Origin: Desulfosudis oleivorans Hxd3
Lineage (GTDB): Bacteria > Desulfobacterota > Desulfobacteria > Desulfobacterales > Desulfosudaceae
Direction of reading: 5' to 3'
Length of the DNA stretch: 64,000 bases
Assembly: GCF_000018405.1 (NCBI RefSeq)
Contig: NC_009943.1
Location: 2,049,001 to 2,113,000, forward strand
How positions within the stretch are numbered: the first letter of the stretch is position 1; every line of letters begins with the position of its first letter. Below, piece after piece: positions 53,649 to 62,079 of the stretch. The translations under genes were made by a program, and so were the position numbers. Under the pieces are notes generated by a model. The model saw only the letters and a program-made list of their open reading frames with translations, searched no databases and was not told the DNA's origin.

Positions 53649-55868
53649 CTACACCTTGAACTGGTCTACTAGCTGTTTAAGCTCTTCCGCCACCGTGGAG
53701 AGGGACTGAGCGTTTCCAGAGAGCTTGGTGCTGATGTCGGCCAGTTCACCGGAGGACAAGCTTACCCGGGCCAGGTCACGGGTCACCTCGGCGTTGGTAG
53801 AGGAACTCTGCTGCACATTCCGGGAGACCTCCTGCACCGCCAGGGCCACCTGGGCGATGTTGGCGGTGATTTCCCGGGTTCCCACAGACTGCTGTTCCAT
53901 GGCCGCGGATATGGAAGAGACCACCTCCTGGACCCCGGATATGACACTGGAGGCATCTTCCACCGACGCGGCAGTGGCACCGGTGGCGGTCTGAATGTTT
54001 CGAATCAGGTCCTTGATCTCCTCGGTGGCGTCCGCTGTCTGGCCGGCCAGCTTCTTGATCTCGTCGGCCACCACGGCAAACCCCTTACCCGCCTCTCCTG
54101 CCCGGGCCGCTTCAATGGTGGCATTTAAGGCCAGCAGGTTGGTCTGCTCCGATATCTCGGTGATGGTTTCAGTGATCCGGTCGATCTCCCCGGCCGCCTG
54201 GCTCAGGTCGGCGATCCGGTCAAAAGCCTCTTTGGACCGGGCCGCGGCACGGCTGATATCCTGGCGGGCCATTTCACTGTTTTGCGCGATCTCGTTGATG
54301 GTGGCGGTCATCTGTTCCGACGATGTGGCCACCATATCCACGTTGGTGGCCGACTCTTCCATGGCAGAAGCCATGGAGCGGGCATTGGAACTCAACTGTT
54401 CCATTGAAGCGGCAATGGTGTTCAACTGCCGTGACGTGCGCCGTGCCCCGGTTTCCAGCTCCCTGGAGATGTCCAGCAGCGATGCCGAGGAGCCGATGAA
54501 CGTTTCCGCCCGCTGGGTAACACCGGACATGATCCGGGCCAGTTGTTCCATCAGCCGGTTTACCCACACGGCCATCATGCCCATCTCGTCGGTGCCGGTC
54601 ACTTCCAGCCGCCGGGTCAGGTCTCCGGCGCCCTGGGCAATATCCTCCAGCATGGCCGTGGTCTGCCGCATGGGCGCCACGATGCGGCGGGACACAATCA
54701 CGGCAAAAAGAATCATGGCCATGCAGACCAGAACGGTAATCACGGCCAGCCGCAAAAACTGGCCGGTCTTCTGGGCAATGATCTGGGACCGTTTGCCCGC
54801 CATCTCGGATTCAACACTGTCCAGCCAGGTCACGGCCCCCAGGGTCCAGCCCCACGGCTCGAGGGAACGGGCGTGAATCACCACCGGGTCAGGCGTTGCT
54901 CCCCCCGGCCTTGTCAGCAACTGCTCAACGGTGACAGGCCCTTTTTCCGCCGCCTTTTCGGCAATGGCGGCCAGGGCCGCTATCGGCCCGCCGGCCCGCG
55001 TGTCCGTCTCTTTTCCGGCGCCAAAAGGGTTCAGGACAATTGCCCCCTGGTCGTCGAGCACCCAGAAAAAGGAGTGGGACCGGGCATCACCGCTCATGGA
55101 CCGAAGCGTCTCCAGTGCCTGCTGCATGGCCGCAGTCCCGGTTCGGCTGTTTGCCGGCACAGTGGTACCGATGATCCAGTTTAAAGGGGTAAACCGTTTC
55201 ACATAGGCGGTCACGGGAACGGCGTTGGCCGGATCGTCGTCAGACCAGAGAAAACTCAGGCGGCCTTCATCCGTTTCCGCGCACATATCGGCAATGGCCG
55301 CAAAGGGCTTGGTGCCGTCAGGCCCGGTAAAGTCGGTCACGTCAAGGCCCTCAAGTTCCGGCCGGCCGGGGTGCAGGATCATTCGGGGATGCAGGTCCAT
55401 GATCCAAAAATAACCGTTGTCGCCGTACCGAAGCCGCTCCACCGCCGACAGCATCTCCTGCCGCAGCTGGCCCGGGTCCATGCGGGTATCGGCCCCAGCG
55501 TATCCTGACTTCGGCAGGGCCCGCTTTCGGGGAACGGCGGTATCCGGGGAGGTCGCGGCCGGCATGCCCGCGGTTTCATAGATATGGGCCAGCATACCGC
55601 AGGCCAGGTCCACATGCCCTTGAACCGTTTCCGCGGCGTCCGTCGCATGCAGCCGGGAGAAAAACGCGTGAAGCATACCGACATGGTCGGCCAGTTTCTG
55701 CTTTTCGTTTTCCACCATCATTCGGCGCGTCTCCGCGACCTCCTGCCGTCCCCGGGAGGACAGAAAAGACCCGGAAATCAGAATGCCGATCATGCCCATG
55801 ATCAGCACACCGGATACCGAGATAAAAATCAGCCTGGCCCGAACCCCCATCTGTCTCTTCCTGATCAT
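53649..55868 (-). CDS. Methyl-accepting chemotaxis protein with tandem Cache sensor
   Basis: 739 residues; ATG 55868 with GGGAGG upstream. One transmembrane helix near 12-33, a periplasmic region of about 340 residues with two Cache-type domains (first: [15 protein letters not shown] near 153-167; second: [12 protein letters not shown] near 267-278, ending W-G-W-T-L-G-A-V), a second helix near 375-397, a HAMP domain ([11 protein letters not shown]), then the signalling coiled coil with the hairpin tip [13 protein letters not shown] near 575-587. The C-terminus (Q-F-K-V) lacks a CheR-tethering pentapeptide. No che genes are nearby. It senses a small extracellular ligand. Confidence 0.95.
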   Translation of the reverse strand: MIRKRQMGVRARLIFISVSGVLIMGMIGILISGSFLSSRGRQEVAETRRMMVENEKQKLADHVGMLHAFFSRLHATDAAETVQGHVDLACGMLAHIYETAGMPAATSPDTAVPRKRALPKSGYAGADTRMDPGQLRQEMLSAVERLRYGDNGYFWIMDLHPRMILHPGRPELEGLDVTDFTGPDGTKPFAAIADMCAETDEGRLSFLWSDDDPANAVPVTAYVKRFTPLNWIIGTTVPANSRTGTAAMQQALETLRSMSGDARSHSFFWVLDDQGAIVLNPFGAGKETDTRAGGPIAALAAIAEKAAEKGPVTVEQLLTRPGGATPDPVVIHARSLEPWGWTLGAVTWLDSVESEMAGKRSQIIAQKTGQFLRLAVITVLVCMAMILFAVIVSRRIVAPMRQTTAMLEDIAQGAGDLTRRLEVTGTDEMGMMAVWVNRLMEQLARIMSGVTQRAETFIGSSASLLDISRELETGARRTSRQLNTIAASMEQLSSNARSMASAMEESATNVDMVATSSEQMTATINEIAQNSEMARQDISRAAARSKEAFDRIADLSQAAGEIDRITETITEISEQTNLLALNATIEAARAGEAGKGFAVVADEIKKLAGQTADATEEIKDLIRNIQTATGATAASVEDASSVISGVQEVVSSISAAMEQQSVGTREITANIAQVALAVQEVSRNVQQSSSTNAEVTRDLARVSLSSGELADISTKLSGNAQSLSTVAEELKQLVDQFKV

Positions 55869-56027
55869 GCTTCGCCTCCCAAAAACGCCTGTATAGGTCT
55901 GAACAACAGCGCCACTATTGCAGAAAAGTAATTCAAGGGCAACGGTTTAATAACCAGTTCCACGAATTGAAATTGACGAAAAAGCCCCGCCATGATATGT
56001 ACAACCATTCTTTTCAAGGAGGTCCCG

Positions 56028-56933
56028 ATGATCTTTTCGCAAGTCGTTAATATGGTCAACCTCGGTATCGCCGTTCTGGACAAGGACCTGCGGGTGTGCC
56101 ACTGGAACCGGTGGCTGGAGATGCACACCGGCATTCCTGAAAAAACGATTCAAAACACCCCGCTGCTGGATCATTTTCCCAACCTGAACCAGAAATGGTT
56201 TTTGCGGGGATGCAAAACCGTTTTTACCCTGGGCAATGTGGCCTTTTTTTCCCATAAGCTCCACCGCCACGTGCTGCCCATCACCGCGGCCCATCACCTC
56301 TCCCCGGAATTCAAGTTCATGCGCCAGAACTGCACCATCGGCCCCGTCTATTCAGACGACCACAAGGTGGATTACATCTGCATGATGATCCAGGACGCCA
56401 CAGAGGTGGCTTCCCTTGAAACCCGGCTTCTGGCTATCAGCACACGGGACCCCCTGACCGGCCTTTACAACAGGAACTATTTTGAGACAAAACTCAAAGA
56501 AGACCTGGAACGGCACCGGCGGTACGGCGGCGCCCTGTCGGTCATTGTCATCGACATCGACGGCCTGAAACCGATCAACGAAAGCCTGGGCAACCATGCC
56601 GGCGACACGGCCCTGGTGGAGATTGCCGGCCTGCTCACCGGACGGCTGCGCACTGTGGACACCATCGCCCGGTACGGCGCCGACGAGTTCTGCGTTATTC
56701 TACCGGAAACACCGCTTAGCGCGGCCATGCTGGTGGCCGGCCAGCTTCGGGAGAAAGTAGCCCAAGCCGCCCTCTGCCCGGACAAAACCGGCCGGCCCGT
56801 TACCATCAGCATGGGGGTTATGGAATCAGCCGAAAAGGGTGTCAATTGCGAGGATCTGTTAAAAAAGATAAATGACGCCCTGACCACAATCACCGGCAGT
56901 CCGCCGAACAGCCTGATTTCACTTTCGGATTAA
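56028..56933 (+). CDS. PAS-GGDEF protein with altered active-site motif
   Basis: 301 residues from ATG 56028 with AAGGAGG six bases upstream. The N-terminal ~125 residues look like a PAS domain (N-L-G-I-A-V-L-D-K-D-L-R, W-N-R-W-L-E). The GGDEF domain (about 135-295) starts R-D-P-L-T-G-L-Y-N-R-N-Y-F. Its active-site loop is R-Y-G-A-D-E-F, i.e. G-A-D-E-F with the second Gly replaced, while the I-site R-T-V-D is kept five residues before. It may be a weak cyclase or a cyclic di-GMP-binding effector; the sequence cannot decide. It is divergent from the chemoreceptor gene. Confidence 0.9.
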   Translation: MIFSQVVNMVNLGIAVLDKDLRVCHWNRWLEMHTGIPEKTIQNTPLLDHFPNLNQKWFLRGCKTVFTLGNVAFFSHKLHRHVLPITAAHHLSPEFKFMRQNCTIGPVYSDDHKVDYICMMIQDATEVASLETRLLAISTRDPLTGLYNRNYFETKLKEDLERHRRYGGALSVIVIDIDGLKPINESLGNHAGDTALVEIAGLLTGRLRTVDTIARYGADEFCVILPETPLSAAMLVAGQLREKVAQAALCPDKTGRPVTISMGVMESAEKGVNCEDLLKKINDALTTITGSPPNSLISLSD

Positions 56934-57016
56934 TAAAACCACCGGGGGCGGGAAACCAGCCGGAACCTCTTGTCCGGTTTCGATAATGTGCGTATTGCCT
57001 GGCCGCAAGAAACATC

Positions 57017-57046
57017 TTGACAAAAAAAAGCCTTCAGTATTATAAA
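57017..57046 (+). promoter_or_regulatory. Predicted promoter of the FG-GAP gene pair
   Basis: TTGACA (57017-57022) and TATAAA (57041-57046) with an 18-base spacer; TATTAT at 57038 is an alternative -10. It is 84 bases before the start codon of the first FG-GAP gene. Confidence 0.6.
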
Positions 57047-57129
57047 CAAGCTTATTCACACTCAAAAAAAACACAGGGGAATTTCATTTTTTTTACCATA
57101 AGATTATTCAAAACCTAAGGGAGGCGTGT

Positions 57130-59436
57130 ATGGTAACTCATCGTTTAAATGAAACAGCCGCGCAAACAGGCGGCATGATCAAAGGGCAGTTCCTTTCGCC
57201 CGGCATGTTGAAGACCGGCGCACTGGCCGCTTCCGTGGCAGGCTGCGTTTTTCTGGCCTCCCCGGCCCACCAGGCACTGGCCGCGCCCGGACCCTTTCTG
57301 CCACACGGCATTCAGGGCAACCCCCTGCCCCTGCCCGTGGGAGCGCCCATGCTCAGCCGGCCGGCCCTTGTTGATATCGACGCCGACGGTGACATCGACA
57401 TCTTTGTGGGCGACAAGGAAGGCTCCATTCACTATTTTGAAAACATCGGCACCGCCTCGGCACCGGCCTTTGAAATCCGAACCGGTGCGGACAGTCCCTT
57501 CTGGTATTACGATACCGGGTGTGAAACCTACTACCCCTATGGTGTTGACGAAGATGCGGCCCCTGCCTTTGTGGATATCGATAATGACGGAGATATGGAC
57601 GCTTTTGTGGGCAGCGGTTACGGATACGGATCGATCGAATACTTTGAGAACATCGGCACCGCATCCGCACCGGAATTTACCCCCTATGCCGGAACCGAGA
57701 CCTTTAACAATCCCTTTGGTATATGGTCTCCTTCAGAGTCCACTCCGTCCTTTGTTGATATTGACGGCGACGGTGACATGGACCTCTTTATCGGATCCGA
57801 ATCCGGTGGAATCACCTACTTTGAAAACATCGGCACCGCCTCCGCGGCCATGTTTACGGGAACTCAAAACCCCCTGAACGTGGATGTCGGGGACAGCAGC
57901 GCCCCTGCCTTTGCCGATATCGACGGCGATGGCGATCTGGACGCTTTTGTGGGAAGCAAATACCAATCTTATGATGTCTCTTCCGGCATCCTGGGCAATG
58001 TCTACTCATTCACCGCTGGCATCGCATATTTTGAAAATCTGGGCTCCGTATCAGCGCCCATGTTTACTTCCTGTAATCCAGATAATCCCTTTGACGGCCT
58101 TGAGACAGACAAATACAGTGCGCCGGCTTTTGCCGACATTGACGGCGACGGGGACCTGGATGCCTTTGTGGGCGGGATGTACGGCAACCTGGAATTTTTT
58201 GAAAACACCGGTACGGTTGACAGCCCGGTCATGACAGAACGCCATGGCAAAAACAACCCGGCCTGGGGCGCGGACGTGGGTTTTTACAGCAAACCGACGT
58301 TTGTCGACATCGACGGAGACGGGGACTTGGACGCCTTTGTGGGTGAGTTCGGCATTTTAGCGGGTTTTGCCTACGACGCCCCCATTAGAATGGCCGAGGC
58401 TGAGCCAATGCCCGTACTCTACGGCAACATCAATTTTTTTGAAAATACCGGCACAGCCGAAAACCCGGACTTTGTGCAGCGTGAAGGCGAGGGCAACCCC
58501 TTAGGCGGTGCCCTGGGCCTGTTTGAGGTGGGTAGTTCCCTGTCGTTTGTTGATATTGACGGCGACGGCGACATGGATGCCTTTATCAGCTCCAAGTACA
58601 GCGGCCCCCGCACCACTGGCCTGGAAGAGCCGGCTCTGCCGGTTGCAATGCAGTACTTTAAGAATATCGGCACTGCCACATCCCCCGACCTGGTTGCCAT
58701 GCCCGGGGAAAACCCGCTGGCGGATATTCCCCCCTACGGCGACGGCGACAGCGTCTCCCCCGCATTTGTTGATATCGACATTGACGGGGATTTTGATCTG
58801 TTTGTTGGCGTCCCGTCCGGCGACATTTTCTATTTTGAAAACATCGGCACTGCATCGGCCCCCGAATTCGAGAGCTTTGTGCCCGCCTCTGTTATTGAAG
58901 AACCGGTGGAAAACCCCTTCGGCCTCGGGCCTTTTCCTGCTGGTGCCAACCCGGCCTTTGCCGATGTAGACGGTGACGGCGACATGGACGCGGTGGTAGG
59001 TGTGAAATACGGCGGAATGGCCGACGTCGAATACGAGAGCGGTATTATATACTACTTTGAAAACACCACCACAGCCACGGATACCGAGCCGGTATTCACC
59101 CAGCGCACAGGAGAAGACAACCCCTTTGGCTATTACGGTGACGAGGTGTCGGGCATCTATGCCGCGGCCCCGGCCTTTGCCGACATTGACGGCGACGGCG
59201 ACATGGACCTGTTTGTGGGTGAACGTTATGGCCGCATCGGATTTCTTGAAAACCGGGCCATCGTTCCGGCGCCGCCGGATGATGATGATGACGACACCCC
59301 GGTGGTTGTGCCCGATGATGACGACACCTGCTTTATCGACAGCGCTGCCGGAGCAGAAGACAGCGGGCAGGCGGGTCTTTTTTCCAGAATAACCGGTCAG
59401 GTATATGGAGTCGTGCGCTCCATGCTCCGGCCGTAA
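57130..59436 (+). CDS. Secreted FG-GAP/VCBS repeat protein with C-terminal Cys-Phe-Ile box (copy 1)
   Basis: 768 residues; ATG 57130 after GGGAGG. The signal sequence is long, with a hydrophobic core near 34-50 (A-L-A-A-S-V-A-G-C-V-F-L-A-S-P-A) and cleavage likely near A-L-A-A. Ten repeats of about 55-75 residues follow, each with P-A-F-[AV]-D-I-D-G-D-G-D-M-D-A-F-V-G and then Y-F-E-N-x-G-T-A. The D-x-D-x-D-G-D-x-D loops should bind Ca2+ and the repeats probably close into one or more beta-propellers, as in integrin-alpha-type FG-GAP proteins. Near the end an Asp run leads to D-D-T-C-F-I-D-S-A-A-G, then an amphipathic Arg-containing helix. Cell-surface adhesion or carbohydrate binding is plausible but unproven. 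Confidence 0.9.
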   Translation: MVTHRLNETAAQTGGMIKGQFLSPGMLKTGALAASVAGCVFLASPAHQALAAPGPFLPHGIQGNPLPLPVGAPMLSRPALVDIDADGDIDIFVGDKEGSIHYFENIGTASAPAFEIRTGADSPFWYYDTGCETYYPYGVDEDAAPAFVDIDNDGDMDAFVGSGYGYGSIEYFENIGTASAPEFTPYAGTETFNNPFGIWSPSESTPSFVDIDGDGDMDLFIGSESGGITYFENIGTASAAMFTGTQNPLNVDVGDSSAPAFADIDGDGDLDAFVGSKYQSYDVSSGILGNVYSFTAGIAYFENLGSVSAPMFTSCNPDNPFDGLETDKYSAPAFADIDGDGDLDAFVGGMYGNLEFFENTGTVDSPVMTERHGKNNPAWGADVGFYSKPTFVDIDGDGDLDAFVGEFGILAGFAYDAPIRMAEAEPMPVLYGNINFFENTGTAENPDFVQREGEGNPLGGALGLFEVGSSLSFVDIDGDGDMDAFISSKYSGPRTTGLEEPALPVAMQYFKNIGTATSPDLVAMPGENPLADIPPYGDGDSVSPAFVDIDIDGDFDLFVGVPSGDIFYFENIGTASAPEFESFVPASVIEEPVENPFGLGPFPAGANPAFADVDGDGDMDAVVGVKYGGMADVEYESGIIYYFENTTTATDTEPVFTQRTGEDNPFGYYGDEVSGIYAAAPAFADIDGDGDMDLFVGERYGRIGFLENRAIVPAPPDDDDDDTPVVVPDDDDTCFIDSAAGAEDSGQAGLFSRITGQVYGVVRSMLRP

Positions 59437-59480
59437 AAACAGAACCAATACCCTTACTTAAAAGTGATGGAGGATCGATA

Positions 59481-61811
59481 ATGATGAAACATCAGACCCT
59501 ACGGACAGACGAAGGAAAGCCTTTTCCCGTTGCGTCCTGCCTTGTAAAGGGAGTGGCCGCCGCGTCCATGGCCGGCCTTGTCTTTGCCGCCTCCCCGGCC
59601 CACTGCGACCTTTCCGCAGGCCCTTTTGTCCAGCAGTTCGGCGCAAACAACCCGCTCAAAGCCCCGGTGGATGTCAGCCAGTATCTGCTGATTCATCCCT
59701 CCTTTGTGGATATTGACGGGGACGGCGATTATGACATGTTCATCGGCGGTGAAGGCTACGGTGATGAAGGTGAAATCCGCTTTTTTGAAAACACCGGCAC
59801 CGCCGCCAACCCCGGCTTTGTGGAACGCACCGGCTCCGGCCCGGGCGGCAATCCTTTTTATGGCATGGATGTAGGATATGGCCCGGCCCCGGCTTTTGCC
59901 GATATCGACGGTGACGGCGACATGGACGCCATCGGTGGTGAAGGGGATGAGGGATTTATCTATTTTCAGAACACGGGTACAGCTTCGGCTCCCGCCTTTA
60001 CCGCCTACTACCCGTATATCTCCGTAATTGAAAATCCGTTTGCCTTCCTTGATCCATTTGGCACGTACGCCACGCCGGCCTTTGTTGACATCGACGGCGA
60101 TGGCGACATGGACCTGATTTTCGGAAAATACAACACAGGCAGCCTCGGTTTTTCAGAGAATATCGGTACAGCCACGGACCCGGCGTTCAACTCGGCCGTG
60201 GACAACCCTTTTGATCTGTATGAAGGCGGGCCCTACAGCACACCGACGTTTGCCGACATTGACAACGACGGTGACATGGACGCGGTGATGGGAGAAGCCG
60301 AAGGGTATCTGAACTTTTTTGAAAACAACACCGTGGGCGGCGAATCAATAGACTTTACCAAGTTCTACCCGACTGACACAGGCAACCCCCTCTACGGCCA
60401 GAATCCCGGCTATTACAGTTCCCCTGCCTTTGTTGACATCGATGGCGACGGCGACATGGACATGGTTGTCGGCGCTTACAACGATTATGGTGATGATGAC
60501 GACGATTTTAGCGACGTCACTGCCAGTAGTTCGGCAGGGTCTTTGACTTACTATCAGAACGTCGGTGATGCCGACGCCCCGGCCTTTGCCCTGCGGACCG
60601 GCGCGAAAAGCCCGTTTAGCGGGTTTGACGTTGGATACCTCAGCACCCCGGCCTTTGTGGACATCGACGGCGACGGAGATCTGGACGCCTTTTCCGGCAA
60701 GCTGGGATTTGACTATCGCAGCCTCCTGCGTCCAACACTCGCTGAAGAGACGCCTTCCGTGAATGACGGCATCCACTTTTTTGAAAATACCGGCACTGCC
60801 TCGGCCCCGACCTTTATGGACAACAGTGACCAGGTCGATAACCCCTTCTTTGAGGTGGCCCCGGGGGTAGGCAGTTTTGTGGCCTTTGCCGACATCGACG
60901 GCGACGGCGACATGGACGCTTTTGTCGGCGGCGTGCCCACGGATGATTTCGTCACAGTTACAAAATTTGAGGAGGGAGAGTCTTTTGAGACCTTTCTGCG
61001 TTTTTTTGAAAACACCGGCACTGCCGCGGCTCCTGTGATGTCCCAGCGGGCCGAGGAAGACAACCCCCTGGCCGCGGTCAACAGCGACACAACCACCCTG
61101 CCCCGGGCCATTGCCTTTGTCGACATCGACGGTGACGGCGACCTGGACGCTTTTGTCGGCCGGAAATACTTCGAAGGATATGAGGACGGAGAAATCGGCG
61201 AAGAAAGCGCGCCCATTCAGTTTTATAAGAACAGCGGCACCGCCCAGGACCCCGTGTTTACGCTGGATGACAATGATAATCCCCTGGGGTTTGTTCTCGA
61301 AAACACGCCGAATAGCGGGGTCTACAGCCTGGCCTTTACCGATATCGACGGTGATGGCGACATGGACGCGGTGGTGGGCGAGTACAGGGACTACATACGC
61401 CGGGCAAAATTCTCCGCATCTGTTGTCGATGATGATGACGATACGGATAACAGCATTACGTACTATGAAAACGTGGGCAGTGCCACGGCCCCGGCCTTTG
61501 CGCCGGTGCCCAAGGTCGATGACCTGTTTGCCCGGATGACGGAAAACAGCCCCTACATGGCGCTTTCTCCCGCCTTTGCCGACATTGACGGCGACGGTGA
61601 CACCGACATCTTTGCCGGTGAGGCCATGGGCCGGTTCCTGTTTATCGAGAACCAGACGCCGGCTGACGATGATGACGATACTCCGGCGGTGCTGCCTGTT
61701 GAGGATGACGACACCTGCTTTGTTCAGGCGGCCCGGGCCGATAGCAACCCGTCGTTCATCGTCCGAAATGCCAGGCGCGTTTATGATGCCATGACATCCC
61801 TGTTCAGATAG
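59481..61811 (+). CDS. Secreted FG-GAP/VCBS repeat protein with C-terminal Cys-Phe-Val box (copy 2)
   Basis: 776 residues; ATG 59481 after GGAGGATCG, 44 bases after its paralogue and probably in the same operon. Signal core A-A-A-S-M-A-G-L-V-F-A-A-S-P-A-H near 28-43 matches that of copy 1. It also has ten D-I-D-G-D-G-D-x-D repeats with F-F-E-N-T-G-T-A, and an Asp-rich stretch followed by D-D-T-C-F-V-Q-A-A and a helix ending S-L-F-R. The two proteins share architecture throughout but individual repeats have diverged, so the duplication is not recent. A terminator follows. Confidence 0.9.
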   Translation: MMKHQTLRTDEGKPFPVASCLVKGVAAASMAGLVFAASPAHCDLSAGPFVQQFGANNPLKAPVDVSQYLLIHPSFVDIDGDGDYDMFIGGEGYGDEGEIRFFENTGTAANPGFVERTGSGPGGNPFYGMDVGYGPAPAFADIDGDGDMDAIGGEGDEGFIYFQNTGTASAPAFTAYYPYISVIENPFAFLDPFGTYATPAFVDIDGDGDMDLIFGKYNTGSLGFSENIGTATDPAFNSAVDNPFDLYEGGPYSTPTFADIDNDGDMDAVMGEAEGYLNFFENNTVGGESIDFTKFYPTDTGNPLYGQNPGYYSSPAFVDIDGDGDMDMVVGAYNDYGDDDDDFSDVTASSSAGSLTYYQNVGDADAPAFALRTGAKSPFSGFDVGYLSTPAFVDIDGDGDLDAFSGKLGFDYRSLLRPTLAEETPSVNDGIHFFENTGTASAPTFMDNSDQVDNPFFEVAPGVGSFVAFADIDGDGDMDAFVGGVPTDDFVTVTKFEEGESFETFLRFFENTGTAAAPVMSQRAEEDNPLAAVNSDTTTLPRAIAFVDIDGDGDLDAFVGRKYFEGYEDGEIGEESAPIQFYKNSGTAQDPVFTLDDNDNPLGFVLENTPNSGVYSLAFTDIDGDGDMDAVVGEYRDYIRRAKFSASVVDDDDDTDNSITYYENVGSATAPAFAPVPKVDDLFARMTENSPYMALSPAFADIDGDGDTDIFAGEAMGRFLFIENQTPADDDDDTPAVLPVEDDDTCFVQAARADSNPSFIVRNARRVYDAMTSLFR

Positions 61812-61830
61812 AGCAGAAACAGACAACCTC

Positions 61831-61863
61831 AAAAAGGGAGGGGCGCTTTGCCCCTCCCTTTTT
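61831..61863 (+). terminator. Terminator of the FG-GAP operon
   Basis: AAAAAGGGAGGGGC (61831-61844) pairs with GCCCCTCCCTTTTT (61850-61863) over a GCTTT loop; T run included. Confidence 0.9.
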
Positions 61864-62079
61864 GTGTCTTGGCAACGTTTTTTTTCTTTCCCACTCATCA
61901 TTCATCATTCTTAGCCCTCCGAATGCCGCCCCTGATCCGGCATTCGGTTAAAACAGGCAGAAACCTTCTTTTGAAAAAAGGTCGAGGCAGGGCTGGAATC
62001 AGGGGTTGAACTGACCGGTAAAAAGCGTTATGCTCTTTTTCCTCATCAACACCATTACTGGAAACAGAGGAGCCGCTGC

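Noticed and set aside
60345-61901. 518-codon minus-strand frame, and a similar one at 58501-59448
   Set aside because: Antisense to the FG-GAP repeats; the repeated Val/Asp/Lys pattern is only the complement of the GATATCGACGGC-type coding repeats.
61919-61947. CCGAATGCCG/CGGCATTCGG hairpin as a second terminator after the FG-GAP operon
   Set aside because: The 10-bp stem is real but has no T run on either strand; the terminator at 61831-61863 already serves the operon.
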